From: Marinobacterium lacunae
GTDB taxonomy: Bacteria > Pseudomonadota > Gammaproteobacteria > Pseudomonadales > Balneatricaceae
Direction of reading: 5' to 3'
Assembly: GCF_000705555.1 (NCBI RefSeq)
Contig: NZ_JMQN01000007.1
Coordinates: forward strand, 1 to 64,000
DNA: 64,000 bases
A program made the position numbers and the translations under genes. Positions 27,121 to 36,017 of this stretch are shown one piece after another; the first letter of the stretch is position 1, and each line of letters opens with the position of its first letter. The notes under the pieces were generated by a model. It saw nothing but the letters and a program-made list of their open reading frames with translations. It ran no database searches and was not told where the DNA came from.

Positions 27121-27368
27121 AATTCCTCACTGTCGTTAGCGTTCATTCCCGTTATTCACGGTTTGAAGCGGTGTTGATGTTGCATGCCGCAAAGGTTGTT
27201 TTTCAAACCTTGTGCCACGCCACGCTCGCCAGCGAGGTGTTTGCGATTTTCGCGCTATTTAACAAAGTGTTATGCGAAGAAGGACCTTAGAGGAACGATT
27301 TACGTTGATGGGTGTTTTTCGGAGATGGGTCTTTAAATGTCGGTCATCGACCCATACATGTTGTTTTG

Positions 27369-27382
27369 TTGACATAGATCAA
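27369..27382. promoter_or_regulatory. FNR/ANR-like binding site
   Basis: TTGACATAGATCAA differs from the FNR/ANR consensus TTGAT-N4-ATCAA at one position. It lies in the gap upstream of the small cysteine-motif gene (26920-27120), so oxygen-dependent control of that gene is possible. No well-spaced -10 element could be fixed. Confidence 0.45.
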
Positions 27383-27390
27383 TGTTGTAA

Positions 27391-27424
27391 TGGTCGGGCT
27401 GGTGTTTAGAAATCGGCCCGACCA
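27391..27424 (-). terminator. stem-loop at the 3' end of the 27443 gene
   Basis: TGGTCGGGC (27391-27399) pairs perfectly with GCCCGACCA (27416-27424), with a 16-base loop. It begins 18 bases past the stop of the minus-strand gene at 27443. There is no clean T-tract, so termination is likely but not certain. Confidence 0.5.
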
Positions 27425-27442
27425 TTGCGCCGGGCCTCAGTT

Positions 27443-27838
27443 TTAATGACCCCGAGTCTCGTCGTCACTCTGATCCGGTAATGCGGGTTTCTCGGAGGTG
27501 GCGTCGTTCTCTTGATCCGCAGCAGGGCTAGTGCACTCCTCCTCGATATAACGGTTCAGGTACTCCGTCCCGCGCTGGGTGGTATTGGTCAGCCACAGGA
27601 CGATCAGCGCACCGAAGGCAAGGACGTAGACCGCATAGGTGCGAAGCACCAGTGCCAGAATCACGATAATGGGCAGGACGAACCAGAGCCCTTTCTTTGT
27701 CCGTTTGCTCAGGTTATCCCTTAGCTCTTCGGCTTTGGCGCGGTCAGTCAGACCCGCCTGCTTGAGGGATTCACACAAGGATTGGTATTCGCGCTCACGG
27801 CGTCGGGCCATGCGCCCGAATGGGTCGTTCAATTTCAT
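27443..27838 (-). CDS. small membrane protein of unknown function
   Basis: A 131-residue protein with a charged N-terminal region (residues 1-50, probably helical), two adjacent membrane helices (about 51-66 and 68-85) and an acidic C-terminal tail. Both ends should be cytoplasmic if the positive-inside rule holds. Family not recognised. It is divergent from the MFS transporter gene. Confidence 0.65.
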   Translation of the reverse strand: MKLNDPFGRMARRREREYQSLCESLKQAGLTDRAKAEELRDNLSKRTKKGLWFVLPIIVILALVLRTYAVYVLAFGALIVLWLTNTTQRGTEYLNRYIEEECTSPAADQENDATSEKPALPDQSDDETRGH

Positions 27839-27983
27839 AGGGCTTTCGTCAGTACGTCCGTTATTGATGTTCGCTTATGGATACTACCGGTTCTTGATTG
27901 GGTTGTCCGTCGCAAAACACTGTTTGTGGTTTGTGATGGGCAGCGAATAATACTTTAGTATAATGCTTGGTTTTTGGTGAGGT

Positions 27984-29210
27984 ATGGAGAGATCGATGAC
28001 GGATCGAACGGGTGTAACACCGAGGTTTTCGCCCCGGGCGCTGCTGCTGATCGAGCTTACACTGGCCATGGGCGGTTTCGGTATTGGTACGGGCGAGTTT
28101 GCCATTATGGGGCTGATGCCGGATGTGGCCCGGTCTTTGTCGATTACCGAGCCGCAGGTCGGGCATGTGATCAGCGCCTATGCCCTTGGCGTGGTTGTCG
28201 GTGCACCGCTGCTGGCGATTGTCGGGGCGCTGCTGTTTCGCCGCCACCTGCTTATTCTGCTGATGGTCGTGTTTGCGCTCGGCAACTTCGCGAGCGCCAT
28301 GGCGCCGGATTATCACGCCCTGTTGATCTACCGTTTCCTCGCAGGACTCCCTCATGGTGCCTATTTTGGCGTTGCGTCATTGGTGGCGGCCTCTCTGGTG
28401 CCATCTGATCAGCGGGCCAAGGCTGTCAGCCGTGTGATGATGGGGCTGACGCTCGCGATGCTGGTTGGTAACCCGCTAGCCACCTGGCTTGGTCAGATGT
28501 TTGATTGGCGCTATGCCTTTGCGCTGGTTGGTGCAATTGCCTTGCTGACGGTGGCACTGGTGACGATGTTCTTGCCGTTGAACAGGGATGAGGTGCGCAG
28601 CAGCCCTCTACGTGAATTGCGTGCGTTCAATCAGCTGCGGGTGTGGTTGGCCCTGGGTATCAGTTCCATCGGTTTTGCCGGGATGTTCTGCGTGTTCAGT
28701 TATTTGGCACCGACGCTGCTTGAGGTCACGCGTGCAGGCAGCGGCTGGATTCCGGTCGCGCTGGCGGCTTTTGGTGCCGGAGGTATTGCCGGCAATATAG
28801 CCGGAGGCTGGCTGTTTGATCGCTTGCAGTTCAAGGCGGTGGGGTGGTTACTGCTGTGGAGTACAGCCATCCTGTTGCTGTTTCCGCTGGCCACGCAGAA
28901 CATCTGGACGCTGCTGCTGGCCTCGTTCGCCGTCGGCTCAATGGTGTCGCTGGCGCCGGCCCTGCAAACCCATCTGATGGATATCGCCGAGGAGGCACAG
29001 ACACTGGCAGCTGCGTCTAACCATTCGGCGTTTAACGTCGCCAATGCATTGGGTCCCTGGCTTGGCGGTATCGCGATCTCGGCAGGCTTTAGCTGGAACA
29101 GCACCGGCTTTGTCGGCGCGGCGACGGCAGCGGCGGGTTTTTTGGTGTTTCTGCTGGCCTATCGCCAACACCGTATGCCGGTGTTGCAGGAGGTCAGCGT
29201 TGAAAAATAG
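27984..29210 (+). CDS. MFS transporter (AraJ/YdhP-like)
   Basis: A 408-residue major-facilitator transporter with twelve predicted membrane helices, of the arabinose-efflux/YdhP group. The opening GGFGIGTGEFAIMGLMPDVARSL and the motif-A-like loop FRRHLL, with FLAGLPHGAYFGVASLVA, fit this group, whose members are generally drug or metabolite exporters. ATG 27984 is used; ATG 27996 is possible. Substrate unknown. The small DUF5062 gene follows at 63 bases. Confidence 0.9.
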   Translation: MERSMTDRTGVTPRFSPRALLLIELTLAMGGFGIGTGEFAIMGLMPDVARSLSITEPQVGHVISAYALGVVVGAPLLAIVGALLFRRHLLILLMVVFALGNFASAMAPDYHALLIYRFLAGLPHGAYFGVASLVAASLVPSDQRAKAVSRVMMGLTLAMLVGNPLATWLGQMFDWRYAFALVGAIALLTVALVTMFLPLNRDEVRSSPLRELRAFNQLRVWLALGISSIGFAGMFCVFSYLAPTLLEVTRAGSGWIPVALAAFGAGGIAGNIAGGWLFDRLQFKAVGWLLLWSTAILLLFPLATQNIWTLLLASFAVGSMVSLAPALQTHLMDIAEEAQTLAAASNHSAFNVANALGPWLGGIAISAGFSWNSTGFVGAATAAAGFLVFLLAYRQHRMPVLQEVSVEK

Positions 29211-29273
29211 TGCCCTGCCTTTTGCTAAACAGCGGCTATCCTGAGAGGGACGTGTCTGAATACCGAGGGAACC

Positions 29274-29507
29274 ATGAAGAAGCTGAAGAACGAGAAGGAG
29301 CTGATCAAGAAAGCGATCGCCGAGGGGGTCAAATACGGCGAAGAGCGTGGTGCCGTGGTGTTCGAGCCGGGAGATTCAGCAGACCTGAAGATCGAATATA
29401 TCTATCGATTGCTGGTCCATGACAAGGTGATACCGCCAATGCCTGAGGAGCAGGTGTCTCAGCAGAGCATGCGCCACCGTCTGGCGATTTGGGCATCGCA
29501 CCTGTAA
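29274..29507 (+). CDS. DUF5062 family protein
   Basis: A 77-residue cytosolic protein that fits the DUF5062 family of gammaproteobacteria: MKKLKNEKELIKKAIAEG, then ADLKIEYIYRLLVHDKVIPP and a C-terminal RHRLAIWAS. Function unknown. A bidirectional terminator separates it from the convergent pyrC gene. Confidence 0.8.
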   Translation: MKKLKNEKELIKKAIAEGVKYGEERGAVVFEPGDSADLKIEYIYRLLVHDKVIPPMPEEQVSQQSMRHRLAIWASHL

Positions 29508-29528
29508 GGCAAATTACCTGTAACCAAT

Positions 29529-29557
29529 AAAAAAGCCGGCGATCAGCCGGCTTTTTT
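29529..29557. terminator. bidirectional terminator between DUF5062 gene and pyrC
   Basis: AAAAAA-GCCGGC-GATCA-GCCGGC-TTTTTT forms a strong hairpin flanked by A and T runs. It can stop transcripts from both convergent genes. Confidence 0.92.
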
Positions 29558-29570
29558 ACGGGCGTTCACA

Positions 29571-30608
29571 TCAGGATTCAAGTTTCCAGCGCAAGGTCTC
29601 ACCGGCGCGAAGCGGTACGATGATATCGTCGCCAAACGGCATCTCGGCCGGAACTTCCCAAGGCGTTTTCACCAGTGTGATGGTATCGCTGTTGCGCGTG
29701 CGGCCATAGAAGTCGGCCCCATAGTGGCTGGCAAAGCCTTCGAGGTTTTTCAGCACGCCCAGATCTTCAAAGATTTCGGCATACAACTCGATCGCGGCAT
29801 AGGCACTGTAGCAACCGGCACAGCCGCATGCGGATTCCTTGGCACCCTTGGCGTGAGGGGCTGAGTCGGTTCCCAGGAAAAACTTCGGGCTACCGCTGAC
29901 GACAGCTGCCTGCAGAGCCTGCTGGTGGATGTTGCGCTTAAGAATTGGCAAACAGAACAGGTGCGGTCGGATACCGCCAACGAGCATGTGGTTACGGTTG
30001 TATGCCAGATGCTGCACGGTGATGGTGGCAGCGACATTGTCGCCATGGGCGTTGACGAACTCTGCGGCATCCCGCGTAGTGATGTGCTCGACTACCAGTT
30101 TCATGTTGCCGTGACGGCCTGCCAGCGGTGTCAGGATCTCGTCGAGGAAGCGTTTCTCACGATCAAAAATGTCTACATCACCATGGGTGACTTCGCCATG
30201 AACCAGCAGCGGCATGCCCGCTTCGTCAAGTGCATCGCAGACGGCATCCAGCTTGCCCAGGTCCGTGACCCCGGAATCCGAGTTGGTGGTCGCACCCGCC
30301 GGGTAGAGCTTCACTGCGGCGATTTTGCCAGTGGCGGCGGCTTCGGCAATCATCTCCGGTGTCGTGTTGTCTGTCAGGTAGAGGGTCATCAACGGCTCGA
30401 AACCGTTGCCTTCGGGTACCTGAGCCAGAATGCGTTCACGGTAGGCCAGGGCCTGCTCGGCGTTGACCACGGGCGGTCTCAGGTTCGGCATGACAATCGC
30501 TCGTCCCATCTGACGCGCCGTGGCCGGTACGATATGTTCGAGCACCGCGCCATCGCGCAGGTGCAGGTGCCAGTCATCGGGACGTGTCAGTGTAAGGCGT
30601 TCGGTCAT
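29571..30608 (-). CDS. pyrC: dihydroorotase (type II, PyrC)
   Basis: A 345-residue zinc amidohydrolase that closes N-carbamoyl-aspartate to dihydroorotate in pyrimidine synthesis. The metal-binding HLH is in DWHLHLRDG (His14, His16). The carboxylated lysine is in [17 protein letters not shown] (Lys100). HITT and the substrate loop [13 protein letters not shown] follow. It is a normal-length E. coli-type enzyme. It is transcribed alone and divergently from a small ORF at 30653. Confidence 0.96.
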   Translation of the reverse strand: MTERLTLTRPDDWHLHLRDGAVLEHIVPATARQMGRAIVMPNLRPPVVNAEQALAYRERILAQVPEGNGFEPLMTLYLTDNTTPEMIAEAAATGKIAAVKLYPAGATTNSDSGVTDLGKLDAVCDALDEAGMPLLVHGEVTHGDVDIFDREKRFLDEILTPLAGRHGNMKLVVEHITTRDAAEFVNAHGDNVAATITVQHLAYNRNHMLVGGIRPHLFCLPILKRNIHQQALQAAVVSGSPKFFLGTDSAPHAKGAKESACGCAGCYSAYAAIELYAEIFEDLGVLKNLEGFASHYGADFYGRTRNSDTITLVKTPWEVPAEMPFGDDIIVPLRAGETLRWKLES

Positions 30609-30652
30609 GGTCGATATCCAGTACAGTAAACGGGTGGGAGTGTTGCGCGGCA

Positions 30653-30838
30653 GTGATTATAGACAATCTCGCCTCTGTCGTCTTGACGAGACCTGCCGTA
30701 AACAGCAAGGGGTATCAGCGCAAGATCGGTCAGGAAATGGCGCTGCGCGACTTTCCGCTGTTTTTTCTCTACCACAATCTGATCACCGACACGCCCGAGC
30801 ATGAGTTGGTGACGGATCTTCTGTTGCCGCTGAAGTAA
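30653..30838 (+). CDS. possible small conserved protein, 61 residues
   Basis: A short frame divergent from pyrC, starting GTG and reading ...[40 protein letters not shown]... Codon use is like neighbouring genes, and a terminator lies ten bases beyond its stop, which supports a real transcription unit. The start is uncertain: GGGAG is 12 bases upstream of the GTG, and ATG 30737 is the only internal alternative. No family recognised. Confidence 0.5.
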   Translation: MIIDNLASVVLTRPAVNSKGYQRKIGQEMALRDFPLFFLYHNLITDTPEHELVTDLLLPLK

Positions 30839-30848
30839 AAACTGCATC

Positions 30849-30878
30849 AAAAGGCGGGGGTATATGCTCCTGCCTTTT
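30849..30878 (+). terminator. terminator after the 61-residue ORF
   Basis: AAAAGGCGGGGG (30849-30860) pairs with CTCCTGCCTTTT (30867-30878), two G-T wobbles, around TATATG. A terminator here makes sense only if the small ORF at 30653-30838 or a non-coding transcript is expressed. Confidence 0.75.
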
Positions 30879-31003
30879 GGTTCTTAGTCAAAAAGACTGA
30901 TCGCTGTATAATATTGCGCCTTATAAATCTGGATGATCCCGGATTCACCATAAATAAGGCCTGGCTTATCCCGCCGGTGCCCAATCCAAGGTATACACCG
31001 ATC

Positions 31004-32338
31004 ATGACCAAACCCTCCCCTCTGGCGCTGGCTCCGCTTGCGCTGTTTCTGCTGTTTTTCGTGGGCAGCGGTCTCTGGTACCAGACTCAGGGTACCGAGT
31101 TCGCCTTCTATCAGATATCGGCGCCTGTCGCGATATTGCCGGCGATTGTGCTGGCGATTCTGCTGGCGCGCGGGCCGCTGAATGAGCGCATCAACACATT
31201 TATTCGCGGTGTCGGTGATGACACCATCATCACCATGGTGCTGATCTATCTGCTGGCCGGCGCCTTTGCCAGTGTAGCCAAGGCGGTGGGTGGTGTAGAC
31301 GCTACCGTTAACTTCGGTTTGAGCGTCATTCCGCCATCGTTTGTGCTGCCGGGGCTATTTGTGATTACCGCGTTCGTGGCCACCTCGATGGGAACATCCA
31401 TGGGCACGATCGCCGCCATCGCACCCATAGCGGTAGGCGTGGCCGAAGCGACAGAGCTGTCGCTGCCCCTGACCGTCGCCACGGTGATCGGTGGCGCGAT
31501 GTTTGGCGATAACCTGTCGATTATCTCCGATACCACCATCGCAGCGACCCGTACACAGGGCTGCGCGATGCGTGACAAGTTCAGGCTCAACTTCAAGATT
31601 GCACTGCCGGCTGCATTGTTGACGCTGGTTTGGCTGTGGCTGCAAAGCAGCACCGCCGTGGTCGAGGCCCCGGGCGAGTATGAGCTGGTGCGCGTGCTGC
31701 CTTACGTGGCGGTACTGGTGTTAGCCGTGATGGGCGTGAACGTCATGCTGGTACTGTTCGTCGGTATTGTGTTGGCCGGTCTGATCGGGCTGACGATGGT
31801 GGCTGATTATTCGGTTGCCCAGTGGTCCAAGGATATCTACGCCGGCTACACCGGCATGCAGGAGATTCTGATCCTATCGCTGTTGATCGGTGGCCTTGGG
31901 CTGCTGATGAAAACTCAGGGCGGTCTGGCTTGGGTATCGAACCTGATCGATCGCTTCAGCCGCATGGGCAAAGGTACGCCAGGGCGTCGCAGCGGAGAGT
32001 TCAGTATCAGTGCTGCCGTGGCGTTGACCAACTTCTGTACTGCCAACAATACGGTGGCGATTCTGCTGGCAGGTTCGCTCGCCAAGGATATTGCCGAGCG
32101 CCACAACGTGGATCCGCGTCGCAGCGCAAGCCTTGCCGATATCTTCTCATGCGTAGTGCAGGGCCTGATTCCGTATGGGGCTCAGGTGCTGCTGGCGGCC
32201 TCTATCGCGAAACTCTCGCCGTTACAGCTGGTGGGCAGCATCCATTACTGCTGGCTGCTCGGGTTGGTCGCGCTGGTGGCGATCTTCGTAGGTTTTCCGA
32301 AGCTTAACAGCGTGAAGGCGACCGAAGCGGTCGCCTGA
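31004..32338 (+). CDS. NhaC-family Na+/H+ antiporter-like protein
   Basis: A 444-residue polytopic membrane protein of the NhaC/YuiF-like group. Helices alternate through the sequence, with ATSMGTSMGTIAAIAPIAV, GGAMFGDNLSIISDTTIAATRTQG and FCTANNTVAILLAGSLAKDI as the group's conserved intramembrane regions. It probably exchanges sodium or an organic solute for protons. ATG 31004 is preferred to the upstream in-frame TTG/GTG-type starts because it begins right before the first helix. It is a single gene and converges on yejK. Confidence 0.86.
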   Translation: MTKPSPLALAPLALFLLFFVGSGLWYQTQGTEFAFYQISAPVAILPAIVLAILLARGPLNERINTFIRGVGDDTIITMVLIYLLAGAFASVAKAVGGVDATVNFGLSVIPPSFVLPGLFVITAFVATSMGTSMGTIAAIAPIAVGVAEATELSLPLTVATVIGGAMFGDNLSIISDTTIAATRTQGCAMRDKFRLNFKIALPAALLTLVWLWLQSSTAVVEAPGEYELVRVLPYVAVLVLAVMGVNVMLVLFVGIVLAGLIGLTMVADYSVAQWSKDIYAGYTGMQEILILSLLIGGLGLLMKTQGGLAWVSNLIDRFSRMGKGTPGRRSGEFSISAAVALTNFCTANNTVAILLAGSLAKDIAERHNVDPRRSASLADIFSCVVQGLIPYGAQVLLAASIAKLSPLQLVGSIHYCWLLGLVALVAIFVGFPKLNSVKATEAVA

Positions 32339-32345
32339 CAGGTGC

Positions 32346-33329
32346 TTACTCTCCCTTGAGCTGCTTGACCAGTGCGGCAGGCAGCTCGCTGAGGGTGAGT
32401 GTGTTATTGCTGGGATTGAAGGTAATGTTTTTGCCCAGAGATTCGTTTGAAAAGCTGATGGATACATCGCGGCTGCGGCCACTGTAACGGATGTATCGCT
32501 TGAGGCTGGCGCGATCGGGGATGAACGACTCCTTGATCTCCGGCGCGCGCTCTTCGATAAAACGATCAAGTCCAGTGGGGGCCTGACTCTCGATCTCGCC
32601 GGAGAGTTCACGGTAGTTCACCGTCTCGCCGTTCTTGCCCTGCTCCATGCAGTATTCAGCCACCTCTTTACGATAACGCTTGGCGTTGTCTTCCGGCATT
32701 TCTCGGCTGTAATCCTCCACCAGCGCCATGAAGCGCTCGGTGTCTTCGGTGGTGTTCACCGTGTCGGTAAAACAGACGAAATCCAGCATCAGAGCCTGCA
32801 TCGGGCGGTCGCCAAAGCCGAAACTGACGGTCAGGTATTTCTTCTCGCTGGGCTGGTTGATCTGATCCAGATTGATGCTGGCGCAGAAGCCCATTTTGGA
32901 GAGGTCAAGATACTCGCAGTTGTCCGGGCGGTTGTCGCCGTCGATCATCACTCCGTCGAACTGGCGTAGCTGGGCTAGCCACAGAATACGACCGGCTTCC
33001 TGCTCGTCAACGGCGAACATCCAGTAGCCGTCGCTTTCCACATCCTGCTCTTCGAGCGCGATGGCAAGGTACTCAATGGTTTTCTGGCTGAAAGAGACCA
33101 GATTCAGCGTCTCGCCAAGCCAGTTAACAACCAGCCCTTTGAATACACCGGCCCCTTCATCGGCGAAGCAGCCATAACGCTTGCTGGCACGGCGGGCGAA
33201 CAGCGGCTTGATATCGCTGAGCAGATGCGCTGCGTTGTCGGATGCTTCCAGAGGCTTATCGCTGAGGCTGTAGGACTTGTCGCCGCTTTCGCGGGTCAGG
33301 CGGTGAATGATCGCTTGGCTGACGGACAT
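32346..33329 (-). CDS. yejK: nucleoid-associated protein YejK (NdpA)
   Basis: A 327-residue member of the YejK/NdpA family of nucleoid-associated proteins. The full-length match includes IIHRLTRE at the start, RASKRYGCFADEGAGVFKG, QLRQFDGVMID and the C-terminal SLKRYIRYSGRSRDVSISF. In E. coli the protein binds the nucleoid and interacts with topoisomerases. It appears to be transcribed alone. Confidence 0.92.
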   Translation of the reverse strand: MSVSQAIIHRLTRESGDKSYSLSDKPLEASDNAAHLLSDIKPLFARRASKRYGCFADEGAGVFKGLVVNWLGETLNLVSFSQKTIEYLAIALEEQDVESDGYWMFAVDEQEAGRILWLAQLRQFDGVMIDGDNRPDNCEYLDLSKMGFCASINLDQINQPSEKKYLTVSFGFGDRPMQALMLDFVCFTDTVNTTEDTERFMALVEDYSREMPEDNAKRYRKEVAEYCMEQGKNGETVNYRELSGEIESQAPTGLDRFIEERAPEIKESFIPDRASLKRYIRYSGRSRDVSISFSNESLGKNITFNPSNNTLTLSELPAALVKQLKGE

Positions 33330-33447
33330 GGACGCTCCTGCTGCGGATTGAAACGGGGCGCGATTATACCTCAGTGCCGGTCAGGATCTGTACTGGGAAT
33401 GCCAAAGTAAAGAAGATGGAATGTGCCAGAGCGCGTCTGAATACGCG

Positions 33448-33798
33448 CTAAATAGCGGTTCCCGAGAAGAAGTCTTCGATCATGTGGGAGATGTCTTCGT
33501 GTATGTACGCTTCGAAGTCATCGATATTTTTGCCCATCAACGCCAGATACCGATCCGCTTTATCGCGGGACAGGCGTTTATTATTGATGGTGTATTCCAT
33601 CTCCGGCAGCGATTTGTCGTCTCGGGACTGCACCTTCCAGATAACGAACGCGGAATCGAAAGATCTCAGTGCCTTGTCTGCAAAGACGCAAAAATCCTTG
33701 ATGTGGTCATGGCCATTCGGGCCCAGACAGCCCGGTTCCAGTCTGTAGATAACGCACAGTTTCTTTTCGTCGGGCAGGGCGGGGGACGTCATCGTCAT
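33448..33798 (-). CDS. conserved hypothetical protein
   Basis: A 116-residue cytosolic protein reading CVIYRLEPGCLGPNGHDHI, then DKSLPEMEYTINNKRLSRDKADRYLALMGK. Similar proteins occur in pseudomonads, but no function is assigned. ATG 33798 has CAGGAAG seven bases upstream, so the longer frame from 33825 is rejected. The gene lies between nqrF and yejK on the same strand. Confidence 0.72.
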   Translation of the reverse strand: MTMTSPALPDEKKLCVIYRLEPGCLGPNGHDHIKDFCVFADKALRSFDSAFVIWKVQSRDDKSLPEMEYTINNKRLSRDKADRYLALMGKNIDDFEAYIHEDISHMIEDFFSGTAI

Positions 33799-33873
33799 GT
33801 AATCTTCCTGAGGTATTAACCCCAATCCTATTCAGTGATTACGGCCAAGTCCATAGAGCATTCATTGGGCTGT

Positions 33874-35091
33874 TCAACCCCCAAAATCATCGAAGCGGAT
33901 GTTCTGTGCATCGACGCCCAGGCTGTCGAGCATCTGTATGACCGCTTTGAGCATCGGCGGTGGGCCGCAGAGATAATACTCGCAGTCTTCCGGATTTGGG
34001 TGATTCTCCAGATAGCGCGTATACAGCACCTCGTGAATGAACCCGGTCTCGCCTTGCCACTCATCTTCAGGTCGCGGGTCGGACAACGCGACTGTCCAGC
34101 TGAAGTTATCGTGCTCCTTGGCAAGGCGGTCAAACTCGTCGACATAAAACAGCTCGCGGGTGTTGCGCGCCCCATACCAGAAGCTGATTGTCCGTTTCGA
34201 ATCCAGCTGTTTGAGCTGATCGAATATATGTGAGCGCATGGGCGCCATGCCGGCCCCACCGCCAATGAAGATCATCTCATGGTCCGAGTCTTCTGCGAAA
34301 AAGTCCCCGAAGGGGCCGGATATCTCCACTTCGTCTCCCGGTTCGAGGCTGTACATGTACGAGGAGACAATGCCCGGTGGCGCGCTGGAACCCGGTGGTG
34401 GGGTGGCCAGACGGACGACCAGTTTTACAATGCCTTGCTCATCCACGTAGTTAGCCATGGAGTAGGCGCGACTGTGCGGCTCCGAGGTGGAGGATTCGAG
34501 GTCCCAGAGTCCAAGTTTTTGCCAATCTTCGTGGTAGCGCTCGTCAATCTGAAGCTCTGAGAACCGCAGCTCATAGGGTGGGCAGGTCGCCTGAATATAC
34601 GCGCCGGCACGGAACTCCAGTGTTTCGCCTTCCGGCAACGCCAGCGTGATCTCCTTCATCAGAGTGCCGACGCAGCGGCTTGATTCTAGACGGCAGGTCC
34701 AGTGCCCGACCCCAAACACCTCATCAGGCACCTCAATTTTCAGGTCGTCATGCACGGTAAGTTGGCAGGCCAGTCGCGTGCCGTCGCGCATCTCGCGCAG
34801 GGTCAGTTGATCCTGCTCGGCTGGTACAACCGCACTGCGGCCCTCAACCACCCGAACCTTGCACTGGCTGCAGATACCCTTGCCGCCGCAGGCTGATGAT
34901 AGTCGTATATCTTCACTATCGAGTGCGCCCAGCAGTTTGACCCCGACAGGGAGGGTTAGAGTTTTCTTGCCGTTAACCTCAATCTGCACGCCGCTTGAGG
35001 GTATCAGGTAGCTTCTTGCCAGAAGTATTGCTGTAACGAGTATGAGGACGATGCCGGTAAAAAAGGCGACGCCCAATAGGATATCGCTCAT
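33874..35091 (-). CDS. nqrF: NqrF-like Na+-translocating NADH:quinone reductase subunit F
   Basis: A 405-residue membrane-anchored flavoprotein with the NqrF layout: an N-terminal helix (residues 5-25), a 2Fe-2S ferredoxin domain with cysteines 68, 74, 77 and 109 (CGGKGICSQC...ACQ), an FAD domain (RAYSMANY) and a NADH domain (GGGAGMAPMRSH, YLCGPPPM), ending FDDFGG. All cofactor residues look intact. No other nqr gene is nearby; nqrABCDE are expected elsewhere. It is either a paralogue used with other partners or a displaced copy. Confidence 0.9.
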   Translation of the reverse strand: MSDILLGVAFFTGIVLILVTAILLARSYLIPSSGVQIEVNGKKTLTLPVGVKLLGALDSEDIRLSSACGGKGICSQCKVRVVEGRSAVVPAEQDQLTLREMRDGTRLACQLTVHDDLKIEVPDEVFGVGHWTCRLESSRCVGTLMKEITLALPEGETLEFRAGAYIQATCPPYELRFSELQIDERYHEDWQKLGLWDLESSTSEPHSRAYSMANYVDEQGIVKLVVRLATPPPGSSAPPGIVSSYMYSLEPGDEVEISGPFGDFFAEDSDHEMIFIGGGAGMAPMRSHIFDQLKQLDSKRTISFWYGARNTRELFYVDEFDRLAKEHDNFSWTVALSDPRPEDEWQGETGFIHEVLYTRYLENHPNPEDCEYYLCGPPPMLKAVIQMLDSLGVDAQNIRFDDFGG

Positions 35092-35287
35092 GTAGCCCTT
35101 GCTCGCTTCCGCACGGACATGTCACAAACGGCCCTATCCGGGCGGATGACTGGGTTTGGGGTCCGTCCCGTCGTGGTTGACCACCGTCAATGTGGCCTAC
35201 ATCGATACTATGACTATAGTTCACTGCGCTCGGTTAGCGTTTTTACGCATCCGGCTATACTGCCTAGCGTCGCTAACGGAAAATACC

Positions 35288-35446
35288 GCCAAGATAACCA
35301 TCCAAGCTCAGGCCGGGCGCAATTACTATATATGGCAAGAGGTCAAAATGGGCATGTGGACGGCACGTTCGATGCTACATGAAGTAACCGAAGATGTAGG
35401 CCAGCAGGGAGTGCTTGAGTGCAAGTTGATAGCGCCGGAGAGCTAG
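35288..35446 (+). pseudogene. 3' remnant of a DUF2846-type lipoprotein gene
   Basis: The frame ending at 35446 reads TIQAQAGRNYYIWQEVKMGM, then LHEVTEDVGQQGVLECKL, which matches the C-terminal part of DUF2846 envelope proteins. Upstream in the same frame the sequence no longer resembles the family and has no signal peptide or lipobox. The gene appears to have lost its 5' part. The surrounding gap (35092-35475) otherwise holds only the presumed nqrF promoter region. Confidence 0.5.
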
Positions 35447-35475
35447 CGAGCGGGCAGAGGCGTCGGAGTGCATCC

Positions 35476-35946
35476 ATGTCTGTGCGTGTACGGTCATACC
35501 GCCCAGTCGATGCCTGGCGGGTAACCGATATCTTTTACAACAGCGTGCATTCAATCGATGAGCGCTTCTATTCCCTGCAGGAGATTAACGCCTGGGCGCC
35601 GCTGCCGGTGGAGTATGCGCAGTGGGTGCAACGCCTGAATGCCCATGATGTCCTCGTTGCCGAAGTGGAGGGTGTCATTGCGGGGTTTACCGCCATGGAG
35701 CCCGATGGCTATATCGACTGGCTGTATGTCCACAGTGATTACCAGCACCGCGGCGTTGCTAGCGCGTTATATGCAGAGGTGGAGAAGCAAGCGCGGGACG
35801 CGGGGCTGCCGTGCTTGCATGTACATGCCTCACATGTGGCCAAGCCTTTTTTTCTGCATAAGGGCTTTAGCGTATTGTCGCAGAACCGGGTAGAGCGGTT
35901 GGGCATCGCGTTGATCAACTGGGAGATGGAAAAACGACTCAGCTGA
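35476..35946 (+). CDS. GNAT family N-acetyltransferase
   Basis: A 156-residue acetyltransferase. The acetyl-CoA-binding motif A region is DWLYVHSDYQHRGVASALYAEVEKQA (R-x-x-G-x-A as RGVAS). A C-terminal FFLHKGFSVLSQN gives motif B. ATG 35476 fits the family N-terminus (RVRSYRPVDAWRVTDIFYNSV); an upstream in-frame TTG at 35419 would add residues without homology. Substrate unknown. The dGTPase gene follows at 71 bases. Confidence 0.85.
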   Translation: MSVRVRSYRPVDAWRVTDIFYNSVHSIDERFYSLQEINAWAPLPVEYAQWVQRLNAHDVLVAEVEGVIAGFTAMEPDGYIDWLYVHSDYQHRGVASALYAEVEKQARDAGLPCLHVHASHVAKPFFLHKGFSVLSQNRVERLGIALINWEMEKRLS

Positions 35947-36017
35947 TGCTGCGCTTGGTCTTGTCAGGCGCTCTGGTATAGTCGGTGAGCGTACAGCCAC
36001 CGACTCGGGTAACGGAC

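Larger units (their letters stand above)
27121..27442. other. gap of about 320 bases with regulatory elements only
   Basis: No gene is seen here. It holds an FNR-like palindrome (27369-27382) and a stem-loop (27391-27424). The rest shows neither long open frames with ribosome sites nor repeats. Confidence 0.5.

Noticed and set aside
32317-32335. GGCGACC/GGTCGCC stem at the end of the NhaC-like gene
   Set aside because: It lies inside the coding sequence and has no T-tract, so terminator function is unsupported.
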